Shown here: positions 55,167 to 63,250 of the stretch, piece by piece
How the letters are laid out: each line of letters starts with the position of its first letter
Position numbering within the stretch: the stretch's first letter is position 1
Source: Bacteroidia bacterium
Lineage (GTDB): Bacteria > Bacteroidota > Bacteroidia > Bacteroidales > Prolixibacteraceae
Direction: 5' to 3'
DNA: 64,000 bases
NCBI GenBank assembly: GCA_025358025.1
Contig: JANYKW010000108.1
Coordinates: 1-64,000, forward strand
Notes under the pieces: generated by a model
Databases searched by the model: none
What the model was told of the DNA's origin: nothing
What the model saw: the letters and a program-made list of their open reading frames with translations, nothing else
Program-made: the position numbers and the translations under genes

Positions 55167-58100
55167 TTAGAATATTAAGTTTAATCCTAAGCCGAAGCTC
55201 TTGGCCTGAGGTAAACTGAAACGTTCGAAAGCACCGCCCATATTTGTGTTACCTTGTGTTGCTTCCGGGTCAAAATTAGGAAGATTGGTCCACAAAAGAA
55301 TATTACGGGCGAACCCGGTTACATTGATATCCAATCCACCCAGTTTAGGAACTTTATAGGAAATAGCCAGTTCTCTGAGTTTGACAAATGAGTTGTTGTA
55401 AACAAATGCCTGATCAATAGCTCCCAATGTATTTGCATACAAGTTGTAATTTGCTGTAAGATCATTGGGCCCACCACGCTGAATATCATTAGGCTGTCCA
55501 TTTGCCTTAAATCCCGGATAGATAAATGGGGTAGTACGGTCTTCGGTTGTCTTTGACAATCCATAAGTATACTCCATTAATCCGTTGGTCCCATGGTACA
55601 TTTGGCCTCCATTTTTCCAATCCATGGTAGCTGTCAGAGATACGCGTTTGTATCGATAGGTGGATGATGCTCCCAAAATAAAGTCAGGAGAGGCAGTTCC
55701 AATAACATCAGGCTTTCCGGTCATTGGAAATCCATAATAAGCACTTTTCGGATCCTCGTTGACCAAAATTCTTCCCTGCGTATCCTTTGCAAATGATGAT
55801 CCGTAAATTACAGGGAATTTGTATCCAATACCTGCACGAACCTGTGGGGTAGTGAATCCGCCAAGGAAGATACTCTCTACTCCCGGAGCTAGATCCTTCA
55901 CATAGTTGTCCATCTTGGTGAAGTTTACATTAATTACCCAGTCCATATCCTTTTTACGGATTGGATTTGCCATAAAGGTGGCCTCATGCACGTTCGTATA
56001 GATGGCGCCTCCGTTCATATTCAGGCTTGACGCTCCGGTTGAGCCGGCCAATGGAACAGCAAAGATCTGATTGTTAACATCCTGACGTGAATAGGTATAT
56101 TCAATACCTATCCGGTTATCCAAAAATTTAAGGTCCACCCCTACCTCATAGGAAACTGTATTTTGAGGTTTGAGATTAGGGTCATACATCGTAGAAGAAG
56201 GGATATATGCACTAACACCGTTTAAAGGATATACAATGGGAGAACCTGTCCAAAACCCTCCACCGTAACCAGGGGCTGTAAAGTAGTCCTGCAAATATCT
56301 GCCTGGCTGACCAACCTGCGCGTAAGAAGATCGGATTTTCCCATAGGATAGCACCTTATTCCCTTTAAGCGCCTCAAGTTCTGTAAAAACGAATCCAAGG
56401 GATAACGAGGGATAGAAGAATGAACGATTGCCGTTCGGCATGGATGATACAATGTCGTTACGACTTGTAACATTCAGGTAAAGCAGGTCTTTGTAGGAAA
56501 GCGATGCGCTGCCGAAGAAACCGACGGCTCTTCTCTTGGATTGAGATTCAGATGCATCTTTGACCGTTGCATTGTTGATATGTGCCCATCCACCAAAGTT
56601 AAAGTTTGTACCTGACTCAGAGTAGCTTTTGTAATTTTCCTGGTTGACTTCATTTCCCAGCATTACATTCAACTTAAGGAAAGTATTGATATTCATATCA
56701 TAATTGGCAGTAAGCAGCGAATTATAAGTTACAACAGTGTTACCGTAGTTGCCGATGGAACCCAAAGTATTCTTGCTTTTGTACTCATTGATATCCTGGA
56801 AGTTGGTTGAATAAGAATCTGCTCCAACCTGGTAACGAAACTTTAATTTTTTACTGCCATCTGCACTTATTTCAGGTGCGAACTCGAGGAAGCCGTTTCC
56901 AAAGAAGCGATTTGTTCTCTCATCAAATTTATTGTGCTCAACAGCCCAGTACGGGTTATTAAAATTAGTGGCACGGTAAAGAATCTGAGCGTATGGATCA
57001 CCTGGTACAGCATATGGTATGCCTTGCAAATCATAGTTCTTTGGTGCGGCAAAAACTGTTGCAACCAAAGCATCGTTGGCACCAGGCGCCTTTTTAATGT
57101 AGGTCTGGTTGTAGTTGGTTGAAAATCCAGTCTTCCACTGCTTGCCCAGTTGAACCTCGGCACTAGCTTTTGCGGTATAGCGATCCATTGAAGTACCGGG
57201 TACGATACCTGATTGATTGGTGTTTCCGAGGCCAAAAGAAAAGGAGCCATTGTCCATTGCCTGACTAATATTTGCAGAACTATTGAGCGTAAACCCTGTT
57301 TCGAAGAAGCCGCTAACGTTATCATAAACCTGTGGAGTTACCCAGGGATCCAATCCTCCCAAAGCACGTTGAGGCACATAATACTTACCCGGATATTTTG
57401 TTGCATCATTACCGTTGTTTGCATTAGCAACGTTACCACCATAGGTCTTATCGTTTGGAAGCTCCGAAATTTTTGGGCCCCAGTTACCGGATCCGTTTGG
57501 ATTAAAGGCATAACCCGTAGCATTGGGTGTACCCTGAGCCCAGGTAGTCTGGTATTCCGGTTTTCTCGAGATTGCCTCTGAACTTCCAAATGTTGAAATT
57601 GAGATGACCGGTTTACCCTTCTTTAGTCCTTTGCCACTCTTGGTAGTTATGACCACAACACCATTGGAGGCCCGGATTCCGTACAGAGCGGCAGCGGCCT
57701 GACCTTTCAGAATGTTGACACTTTCAATATCGCTGGGGTCAATATCAACGGCACGGTTGGCTACGTCAGTACCCGTAACACTACTACCAGTGCTGTAGTC
57801 GGCATTGGATGCGACAGGCATACCATCTACTACATATAAAGGCTGATTATTACCGGTAAATGAGCGAGCCCCACGAATCGTAATCTGAGTTGAAGCTCCC
57901 GGGCTACCACTCGAAGGTTTTATTTCAACGCCAGAGAGTTTCCCCTGAAGCGCCGTAGCAAAATTACCTGCTCCGGTACGCGTCAGCTCTTCATTTTTAA
58001 CATCCTGCACGGCATAACCAAGTGCTTTGCGCTCACGCTTCATACCAAAAGCCGTAACAACAACCTCATCCACACTTACATTCTCCGACTTCAATGCAAT

Positions 58101-58379
58101 CTTGTAGGTACCCGCAGCGGTAATAGCCACTTCAGTAGAAGCCATTCCTACGAAAGATACGACAAGCGTTTTGGCACCTTCCGGGACTTTAATTGAAAAT
58201 TTACCGTCAATGTCGGTAATAGTCCCAACCGTAGATCCCTTCACAACAACCGAAACCCCCGGAATTGAGGTACCGTCATCGCTGGAAGTCACAACACCCG
58301 TAATTTGACGGGTCTGCGCGAAGACAACCTGTAATCCCATCAAGCCAAGGAAGACAAGCAACAGCGAAATTTTTTTCAT
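55167..58379 (-). CDS. SusC/RagA-family TonB-dependent transporter
   Basis: This 1070-residue protein (from MKKISLLLVFLGLMG; a longer frame starts at 58418) has a signal peptide, a CarboxypepD_reg-like domain (GVVTSSDDGTSIPGVSVVVK), the TonB-box-like VDEVVVTAFG, the plug (LQGKLSGVEI, TQITIRGARSF, QPLYVVDGMP) and a C-terminal barrel ending FGLGLNLIF. Its first 100 residues are clearly related to those of the other complete SusC here, so the two arose by duplication or share an N-terminal module. Confidence 0.93.
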   Translation of the reverse strand: MKKISLLLVFLGLMGLQVVFAQTRQITGVVTSSDDGTSIPGVSVVVKGSTVGTITDIDGKFSIKVPEGAKTLVVSFVGMASTEVAITAAGTYKIALKSENVSVDEVVVTAFGMKRERKALGYAVQDVKNEELTRTGAGNFATALQGKLSGVEIKPSSGSPGASTQITIRGARSFTGNNQPLYVVDGMPVASNADYSTGSSVTGTDVANRAVDIDPSDIESVNILKGQAAAALYGIRASNGVVVITTKSGKGLKKGKPVISISTFGSSEAISRKPEYQTTWAQGTPNATGYAFNPNGSGNWGPKISELPNDKTYGGNVANANNGNDATKYPGKYYVPQRALGGLDPWVTPQVYDNVSGFFETGFTLNSSANISQAMDNGSFSFGLGNTNQSGIVPGTSMDRYTAKASAEVQLGKQWKTGFSTNYNQTYIKKAPGANDALVATVFAAPKNYDLQGIPYAVPGDPYAQILYRATNFNNPYWAVEHNKFDERTNRFFGNGFLEFAPEISADGSKKLKFRYQVGADSYSTNFQDINEYKSKNTLGSIGNYGNTVVTYNSLLTANYDMNINTFLKLNVMLGNEVNQENYKSYSESGTNFNFGGWAHINNATVKDASESQSKRRAVGFFGSASLSYKDLLYLNVTSRNDIVSSMPNGNRSFFYPSLSLGFVFTELEALKGNKVLSYGKIRSSYAQVGQPGRYLQDYFTAPGYGGGFWTGSPIVYPLNGVSAYIPSSTMYDPNLKPQNTVSYEVGVDLKFLDNRIGIEYTYSRQDVNNQIFAVPLAGSTGASSLNMNGGAIYTNVHEATFMANPIRKKDMDWVINVNFTKMDNYVKDLAPGVESIFLGGFTTPQVRAGIGYKFPVIYGSSFAKDTQGRILVNEDPKSAYYGFPMTGKPDVIGTASPDFILGASSTYRYKRVSLTATMDWKNGGQMYHGTNGLMEYTYGLSKTTEDRTTPFIYPGFKANGQPNDIQRGGPNDLTANYNLYANTLGAIDQAFVYNNSFVKLRELAISYKVPKLGGLDINVTGFARNILLWTNLPNFDPEATQGNTNMGGAFERFSLPQAKSFGLGLNLIF

Positions 58380-58467
58380 TGATTTGTTTTTAAGATTAAA
58401 CACATGTTTAAAGCACACAATATTCTACAGGAAAGATCATCTAACTGTTAATTTTTATGCATTAATA

Positions 58468-58498
58468 CAAAAATATGTAAATAACCACTAAAATCAAA
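58468..58498 (-). promoter_or_regulatory. Promoter of the second SusC/SusD pair
   Basis: On the - strand TTTG (58495-58498), 19 nt and TATTTTTG (58468-58475) are a perfect consensus. The leader to the ATG at 58379 is about 85 nt. The stretch 58380-58686 holds this promoter and the first copy of a 50-bp repeat and no gene. Confidence 0.75.
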
Positions 58499-58562
58499 AA
58501 ATCTTATACTATCTGGAAACAATCTAAAAAGATAGGAATTAACAACTTCCAATAGGTTTAAA

Positions 58563-58612
58563 TAAAAAATGCCACTGAGAAACAAAGAAGTAACATCGAA
58601 ATTATTTGCGGT
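58563..58612 (+). repeat. 50-bp direct repeat, copy 1 (relic of a DUF2442 gene)
   Basis: These 50 bases are identical to 59028-59077 inside the DUF2442 gene. Here they are followed by unrelated sequence and a stop, so this is a non-functional piece of a second DUF2442 gene. The repeats are 465 bp apart and flank the DUF4160 gene. Confidence 0.9.
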
Positions 58613-58686
58613 CACAGCAGGGACCTGAATTAAGGGATCAAAAATCAGATTTAAAATTTGTATATTTGAATAGTAAATTAATTATT

Positions 58687-58923
58687 ATGCCGGAGGTTTT
58701 TAGACAGCTCGGTTTTGTCTTTTTCTTTTATGCCAATGAAGGAATTGAGCCAATGCATGTTCATGTTAGAAAAGCCGGTGGTTTTGCAAAATATTGGATT
58801 GAGCCGGTAGAACTTGAATTTTCACAAGGGATGAAGGTGAATGATCTCAAGACTGCTGAAAAATTGATTTTAAATCATCTTGATCTTATAAAAATTAAAT
58901 GGGATGAAGTACATGGTAGCTGA
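58687..58923 (+). CDS. DUF4160 protein
   Basis: This 78-residue protein begins MPEVFRQLGFVFFFYANEG and has the family signature EPMHVHVRKAGGFAKYWIEP. DUF4160 proteins are often encoded next to DUF2442 proteins, as here, and have been suspected to be toxin-antitoxin-like pairs; the activity is not established. The ATG at 58687 follows a TATATTTG box (58661-58668). Its 3' end overlaps the next gene. Confidence 0.8.
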   Translation: MPEVFRQLGFVFFFYANEGIEPMHVHVRKAGGFAKYWIEPVELEFSQGMKVNDLKTAEKLILNHLDLIKIKWDEVHGS

Positions 58924-59155
58924 ATTACTATTCACCATTAAGAATGCATGGATTGAAAACAATATGGTTTGTTTGTTAATGACCGACAACAAAGAAATCC
59001 GTTTCCCTGTTGAAGCCAACAGAAAATTAAAAAATGCCACTGAGAAACAAAGAAGTAACATCGAAATTATTTGCGGTGGTACAGGATTACATTGGCCTGA
59101 TCTGGATGAAGATCTATCGGTTACCGGTATAATTGAGGGACGATACGGATATTAA
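58904..59155 (+). CDS. DUF2442 protein
   Basis: This 83-residue protein has the DUF2442 pattern: a strand VCLLMTDNKEIRFPVEANRKL and a C-terminal IICGGTGLHWPDLDEDLSVTGII. It overlaps DUF4160 by 20 bp from the ATG at 58904, or by 11 bp from that at 58913. The second copy of the 50-bp repeat lies in it at 59028-59077. The function is unknown. Confidence 0.8.
   Translation: MKYMVAELLFTIKNAWIENNMVCLLMTDNKEIRFPVEANRKLKNATEKQRSNIEIICGGTGLHWPDLDEDLSVTGIIEGRYGY
59028..59077 (+). repeat. 50-bp direct repeat, copy 2 (inside the DUF2442 gene)
   Basis: Identical to 58563-58612. Here it is part of an intact reading frame (residues about 42-58), which shows that this is the original context of the repeat. 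Confidence 0.9.
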
Positions 59156-59199
59156 CTTAGGCTGCTCACTTACCTCTATCGCAAGCTAATTTAACAAAG

Positions 59200-59229
59200 A
59201 AAGGAGCCCCCCCTGCGGGAAGCTCCTTT
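59200..59229 (+). terminator. Terminator of the DUF4160/DUF2442 genes
   Basis: The stem AAAGGAGC / GCTCCTTT with a 14-nt loop is followed by TTTGTG and lies 45 bp behind the DUF2442 stop. Confidence 0.75.
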
Positions 59230-59298
59230 TTGTGTTCGTTGATTCGAAGAAATTCCGAATCAATTACTTAAATATTAAGCTATTATTTTGGAGAAATA

Positions 59299-59402
59299 AC
59301 TGCCTTCAAATAGCCGGCAGGGACACTATTGCTCCTGGCTAATGGTTGGGAACTACAATCCCCCATAACGGACTTTCACTATCAAAACCATGCCCGGCGC
59401 AC
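59299..59402 (-). mobile_element. 5' fragment (domain I) of a group II intron
   Basis: Read on the - strand from 59402, the sequence starts GTGCGCCGGGCATGG, the 5' end of bacterial group II introns (GUGYG), and continues with the domain I landmarks AGTGAAAGTCCGTTATGGGG, GTAGTTCCCAACC, TTAGCC.GGAGCAA and GTGTCCCTG, then TTTGAAGGCAG. Similarity fades near 59299; no reverse transcriptase or domain V follows. It begins 6 nt past a terminator hairpin, which is the preferred insertion position of class C introns. The intron is broken and cannot splice as it stands. Confidence 0.75.
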
Positions 59403-59408
59403 AAAGAA

Positions 59409-59438
59409 GATGGCTTCAAGGTTAACCCTGAAGCCATC
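59409..59438 (-). terminator. Terminator hairpin of the third SusC/SusD operon and intron target
   Basis: A 10-bp stem GATGGCTTCA / TGAAGCCATC with a 10-nt loop lies about 60 bp past the last gene on the - strand. It is followed by TTCTTT and then the first base of the intron fragment; the original T tract was probably split by the insertion. The stretch 59156-59500 holds this, the intron piece and the + strand terminator, and no gene. Confidence 0.65.
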
Positions 59439-59500
59439 AAATAAATAATTTATTTTTTCTTTCTAAAGTTGCAGTGTTCTTCAGAACTGATTCCTAAATG

Positions 59501-60724
59501 TTATGGCTTCGTAGTTAACACTGCCTCAAAATAAGGCGTTGGCCAACCGTAATCCATGCTAATTTCAGCGATTGATGAACCACTCTGAATAAAATCATAC
59601 CTAATGACCCAAACAGGAAATGCTCCACTATTATTAATTGTTCCTGTACCTTGAATTGAATACTCTGATTGAGCAGCACCATTGTAAGTAGTTTTACAAT
59701 ACTTTTGCAATGGAATAGTTAGCGTATTTCCAGAAATTGTATAAGTACAAGTACCACCGGAAACAATCTTCTCACCCCACCAATCCAACATCCAACCAAA
59801 TCCCAAGCCAGTTATCGTTTTGGCAGTACAACTTTCTGTGGACTTTACTTGACTTGTATAATCAGCATCCGTTCCCTTCCATGTCAAAACAAGAGGTGTC
59901 AAATAAGAAACTGCTTTAGCAATGGTATATTTCGCACCAACTTTTTTAACAGTTGCCAGGTAGGTGCGATATAAACCGCATGGATTCGCATTGTTCATAA
60001 CATTGGGATAATCCAATTTCAGATCAATCATGCCCAGTTGAGTAAATTGCAGCAACAAACTTAAAGTAACGGTATTGTTAATCGTTCCCGCATTAATGGT
60101 AGATAAGATATCAACTCCAAGTACATAGTCATCATCGGCCAAAGTAGCAAAATCAGCAAAAACTTCATTTGCTTTAGCTGCATTAATGGTCTTTACAATC
60201 GACATGTCACTTTTCTTCAAAACCAAAAGTCGTAAATCTACAACGTCATCCGCTTTAAGATCAACACCAATTGAAGTTTTGACATCCGTAGTTGTCACAA
60301 GAGCAACGCCCATTTTAGGGCTTGTCCCATTCACTGCAATAAATGAGTTCACTGGAGTAGTTGTTTTAACGCCTCTTCCATCAACAATTTCAACTTTCCA
60401 GTAATAGCTCTGTCCGTCCAATACCGGGACAGTTAATGTCTGTGCAGTTAATCCGCTTTTATACAATGCCGGAGCTTTCCCTGTCCCAAAATATACATTC
60501 CAGTTCTGGGGATCGCCATTTGCACTAACTGAAGTCCACGTTAAATTAACAGTGGTTCCTGTGAAGAGTACTGTACCATCAGCACGTACTGCCGGTGAAG
60601 TAATTGTAGGTGTGGTAAAGGCTCCATATATTTTAACAGTTGAACTGTCTTCTGTACAGCTAAAAACTGAAAATAAGCTGAATATTAGAAGCAACGCCAC
60701 AAAAATTCTGTTGTTTCGTTTCAT
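59501..60724 (-). CDS. Lipoprotein of the third SusC/SusD operon, Fn3-like N-terminus
   Basis: This 407-residue protein has a lipoprotein signal with SVFSC (C23). An Fn3-like domain (about 35-130, with VLFTGTTVNLTWTSV and YYWKVEIVDGRG) is followed by a second region of unknown type ending WPTPYFEAVLTT. As the last gene of the operon it may be a surface ligand-binding protein like SusE/SusF. I do not recognise a named family for the C-terminal part. Confidence 0.6.
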   Translation of the reverse strand: MKRNNRIFVALLLIFSLFSVFSCTEDSSTVKIYGAFTTPTITSPAVRADGTVLFTGTTVNLTWTSVSANGDPQNWNVYFGTGKAPALYKSGLTAQTLTVPVLDGQSYYWKVEIVDGRGVKTTTPVNSFIAVNGTSPKMGVALVTTTDVKTSIGVDLKADDVVDLRLLVLKKSDMSIVKTINAAKANEVFADFATLADDDYVLGVDILSTINAGTINNTVTLSLLLQFTQLGMIDLKLDYPNVMNNANPCGLYRTYLATVKKVGAKYTIAKAVSYLTPLVLTWKGTDADYTSQVKSTESCTAKTITGLGFGWMLDWWGEKIVSGGTCTYTISGNTLTIPLQKYCKTTYNGAAQSEYSIQGTGTINNSGAFPVWVIRYDFIQSGSSIAEISMDYGWPTPYFEAVLTTKP

Positions 60725-60784
60725 CGATTTAAATTTTTATATATCAATAAAGTTTTTCATTCCTGGAATTAGAATTCAAATTAC

Positions 60785-61693
60785 TTAAATCTTTGAATTC
60801 GTCTCACGAAGTTTACGTGGTGCTGCTTTGTTGTAAGCATAATATAATTCAAACACCTTAGTTACAGGGTTGTAGTAATTCATCGGCTCCCCATTAAACG
60901 TAGTATATACAAGGAAGTCAGTAGGATCACCCATACCGGTTACCTTCAGGTCGCATTTATTCACGGTTACACCATTTACAACCATGGTATTCGTGGTAAT
61001 GGTAATATCAAGTCCATATCCGCCGTAATTACCTACCTGATCTTTATGGACTGCGGTTCCGTTAATTGTAGCGAACCTCAGTTTTGGATATTTAAATGGC
61101 TCCATTCCCAAAGTAGGGTGATCACGGAATCCTTCAGACAAATAGTCTCCTTCCCACTCATTAGCCAACGGGAATGCATACAATACTGTTTTCATATTTC
61201 CGGCAATCGGAATATCCGAAGGTGTTACCGAGGTAATGGAAACTGCAGTCATATAGTCACCCGTAAGCTTTACCGTATCTGCCCGTGCAACACTAAAGCG
61301 CACATAAGCATTCCTGGTACCAGCTTTGATGGTGATCGTAGGATCCAAAAGTTTAACAGAAGGAAATGGTTTATAGGTTTTATATGGACCTGTTCCCGCA
61401 TCTGCTTTCAGTTTCGCATTATATGCGGTTATTGCCGCATTATCAAATGCCACTCCCAATGTATAATCTTTTGTAGGTAAGGCATCCGTTGCAATGTTTA
61501 CCAAAAATTTAATGGTTACTTCATCTGGAATTGGAAGCAAGCTTTGGGTCTGTAATCCGGGGAATGCAACAGTTGCATACATTTTCCCGGCCAGATCATC
61601 CGTCCAGTATTCTCCCTTGTTATCGTTCAGGCAGGAGTTCAAAAGAAACATCCCGGCAAGAAAGGAGAGTGAAAATATTACTTTGTTTTTCAT
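60785..61693 (-). CDS. DUF1735 lipoprotein
   Basis: This 302-residue protein has a lipobox LLNSC (C21) and a DUF1735 (BT_3987-like N-terminal) immunoglobulin-like region (about 60-160, DYTLGVAFDNAAITAYNA, ITIKAGTRNAYVRFSV). Such proteins accompany SusC/SusD pairs and are thought to bind glycans at the surface. It lies 32 bp behind the SusD gene. Confidence 0.8.
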   Translation of the reverse strand: MKNKVIFSLSFLAGMFLLNSCLNDNKGEYWTDDLAGKMYATVAFPGLQTQSLLPIPDEVTIKFLVNIATDALPTKDYTLGVAFDNAAITAYNAKLKADAGTGPYKTYKPFPSVKLLDPTITIKAGTRNAYVRFSVARADTVKLTGDYMTAVSITSVTPSDIPIAGNMKTVLYAFPLANEWEGDYLSEGFRDHPTLGMEPFKYPKLRFATINGTAVHKDQVGNYGGYGLDITITTNTMVVNGVTVNKCDLKVTGMGDPTDFLVYTTFNGEPMNYYNPVTKVFELYYAYNKAAPRKLRETNSKI

Positions 61694-61725
61694 ATTAAAA
61701 ATTTTAAAATTTTAACAACCGATCA

Positions 61726-63243
61726 TTAACGATTCTGCCAGAATATTTTGGATGTAAAGGCGCTGATTTTACCGACTGCCACAACGCTTTCGTTGTTGTT
61801 ATCGAGCTCTCTTTGGGGGATGAGTAAACGTACAGGAGGTGTTGCATTTAATTTTGCTTTATCCTCGCTGAAATGGATGAAAGAAGGAATTCCGGTTCTT
61901 CTGTAATCCGTCCAGATTTCAATAGGGGCAATCCCGTTCAATGAAATCCATTTCTGCTGCAAGATCAAAGCGAGCTTGTTGGTCGCCAGGTCATAGTTGA
62001 CTGTAGCTTTATCACCGGCGGTATAAGCAGCAGCAGTTGATGCGGAAAATCCCATGTACTCAAATGACTGGCCCATCGCTGCATTGTAAAGGGTCTTGGC
62101 CGATGAACCGGCGAGGTAGCCTCTTTCTGTAGCTTCAGCCTGGACAAACAAGCTCTCGAAATCAGTTAAGATTGGAGCTGACTTATCATAAGTTCCGATC
62201 ATGTATCCTTTAACACCTTTGGAATAGCCCATTTGTGAAGTAAAGGAAGATTGAAGAAGCGGAGCTGACTGTCCAAGGAAGTTCGCAGCGTGACCGGTCG
62301 TAGCTGGTTTATTAAAGAATCGGTCAATACGCGCATCCGCGGCAGCAAGCATGAAATCAACCGCGTCCCTTCCTGCATGCCAGTAAGAAACTCCACCATC
62401 CTGCTGTGTTCCGGCTGCAGAGTAAAAACTGTTGTAAAAAGGATTGGTTTTACCTGAAGACTCCAGGTAGCCTGGATTGACCAGGGCACTTTCCCCTGCA
62501 CCTAGATAACCAACGGATGCTGTTGTAGCAATCGCCGCTTTGATATAGGTATCGCGACCGGTCATTAAGGACTGGTGAATCAGCATTCTCAGTTTGATGG
62601 TGTTGGCAAATTTTGCCCACAAGGTCATATTGCCCTTAAACATGATATCGCTGCTTGCAGTGACAGCATTTACTCCTGCAGGAGCAGTCTGGATTAACTT
62701 GATGGCTGCATCCAGCTTAAGAATCAGGTCTTCATAGATAGCTTGCTGTTTGTCGTACTTGGGTTTCAGAATTCCTTCATTTGCCTTGAATGCTTCAGTG
62801 TAAGGAACATCACCCCAGCAATCCACCAGGTTTTGCATAAGGTATACCTTCATAATCATTGCTGTTGCCAGAAAGTAAACATCTTTGGGATCTGTAGCAG
62901 CTTTTTCTATCTCTGTCAGGTTTTGACCATAGAGGTAACTGTAGCTGAACGGATTCTGGTAACTGGTGTTCGATAAATTATATTGAAGAAGTTGGCTTGG
63001 TTGGCTATAACCAGCACTGATCGTCCACAAACCATGCCACAGGTAAACAAATCCATAATTACCTGGAGTATTCATCATGGTTGCAATGTTGTTTAAAGCA
63101 GCAGGCAGCAATAGTTTGGGTGATACCGCGGATGCATTGTTCGGATTTTTTTCATTCACAGAAAGAAAATCAGAGCAGGAACTTCCGAATATAACCACAG
63201 AAACTAACAGGGTTAATATTTTCTTATTCATCTTCATATTCAT
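61726..63243 (-). CDS. SusD/RagB-like lipoprotein (SusD_2 type), third system
   Basis: This 505-residue lipoprotein has the lipobox region FGSSCSDFLSVNEKNPNNASAV and the SusD-like_2 body (EDLILKLDAAIKLI, LWAKFANTIKLRMLIHQS, EIWTDYRRTGIPSF). Several in-frame ATG codons (63243, 63237, 63231) could be the start. It is 7 bp behind the partial SusC and should form its lid. Confidence 0.9.
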   Translation of the reverse strand: MNMKMNKKILTLLVSVVIFGSSCSDFLSVNEKNPNNASAVSPKLLLPAALNNIATMMNTPGNYGFVYLWHGLWTISAGYSQPSQLLQYNLSNTSYQNPFSYSYLYGQNLTEIEKAATDPKDVYFLATAMIMKVYLMQNLVDCWGDVPYTEAFKANEGILKPKYDKQQAIYEDLILKLDAAIKLIQTAPAGVNAVTASSDIMFKGNMTLWAKFANTIKLRMLIHQSLMTGRDTYIKAAIATTASVGYLGAGESALVNPGYLESSGKTNPFYNSFYSAAGTQQDGGVSYWHAGRDAVDFMLAAADARIDRFFNKPATTGHAANFLGQSAPLLQSSFTSQMGYSKGVKGYMIGTYDKSAPILTDFESLFVQAEATERGYLAGSSAKTLYNAAMGQSFEYMGFSASTAAAYTAGDKATVNYDLATNKLALILQQKWISLNGIAPIEIWTDYRRTGIPSFIHFSEDKAKLNATPPVRLLIPQRELDNNNESVVAVGKISAFTSKIFWQNR

Positions 63244-63250
63244 TTTAATA

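Noticed and set aside
57213-57581. 122-residue open frame on the + strand inside susC
   Set aside because: It is a shadow of the barrel-coding region of SusC.
59239-59263. Short inverted repeat TTGATTCG/CGAATCAA
   Set aside because: The 8-bp stem has no T tract and no relation to neighbouring genes; it may be part of decayed intron sequence but this cannot be shown.
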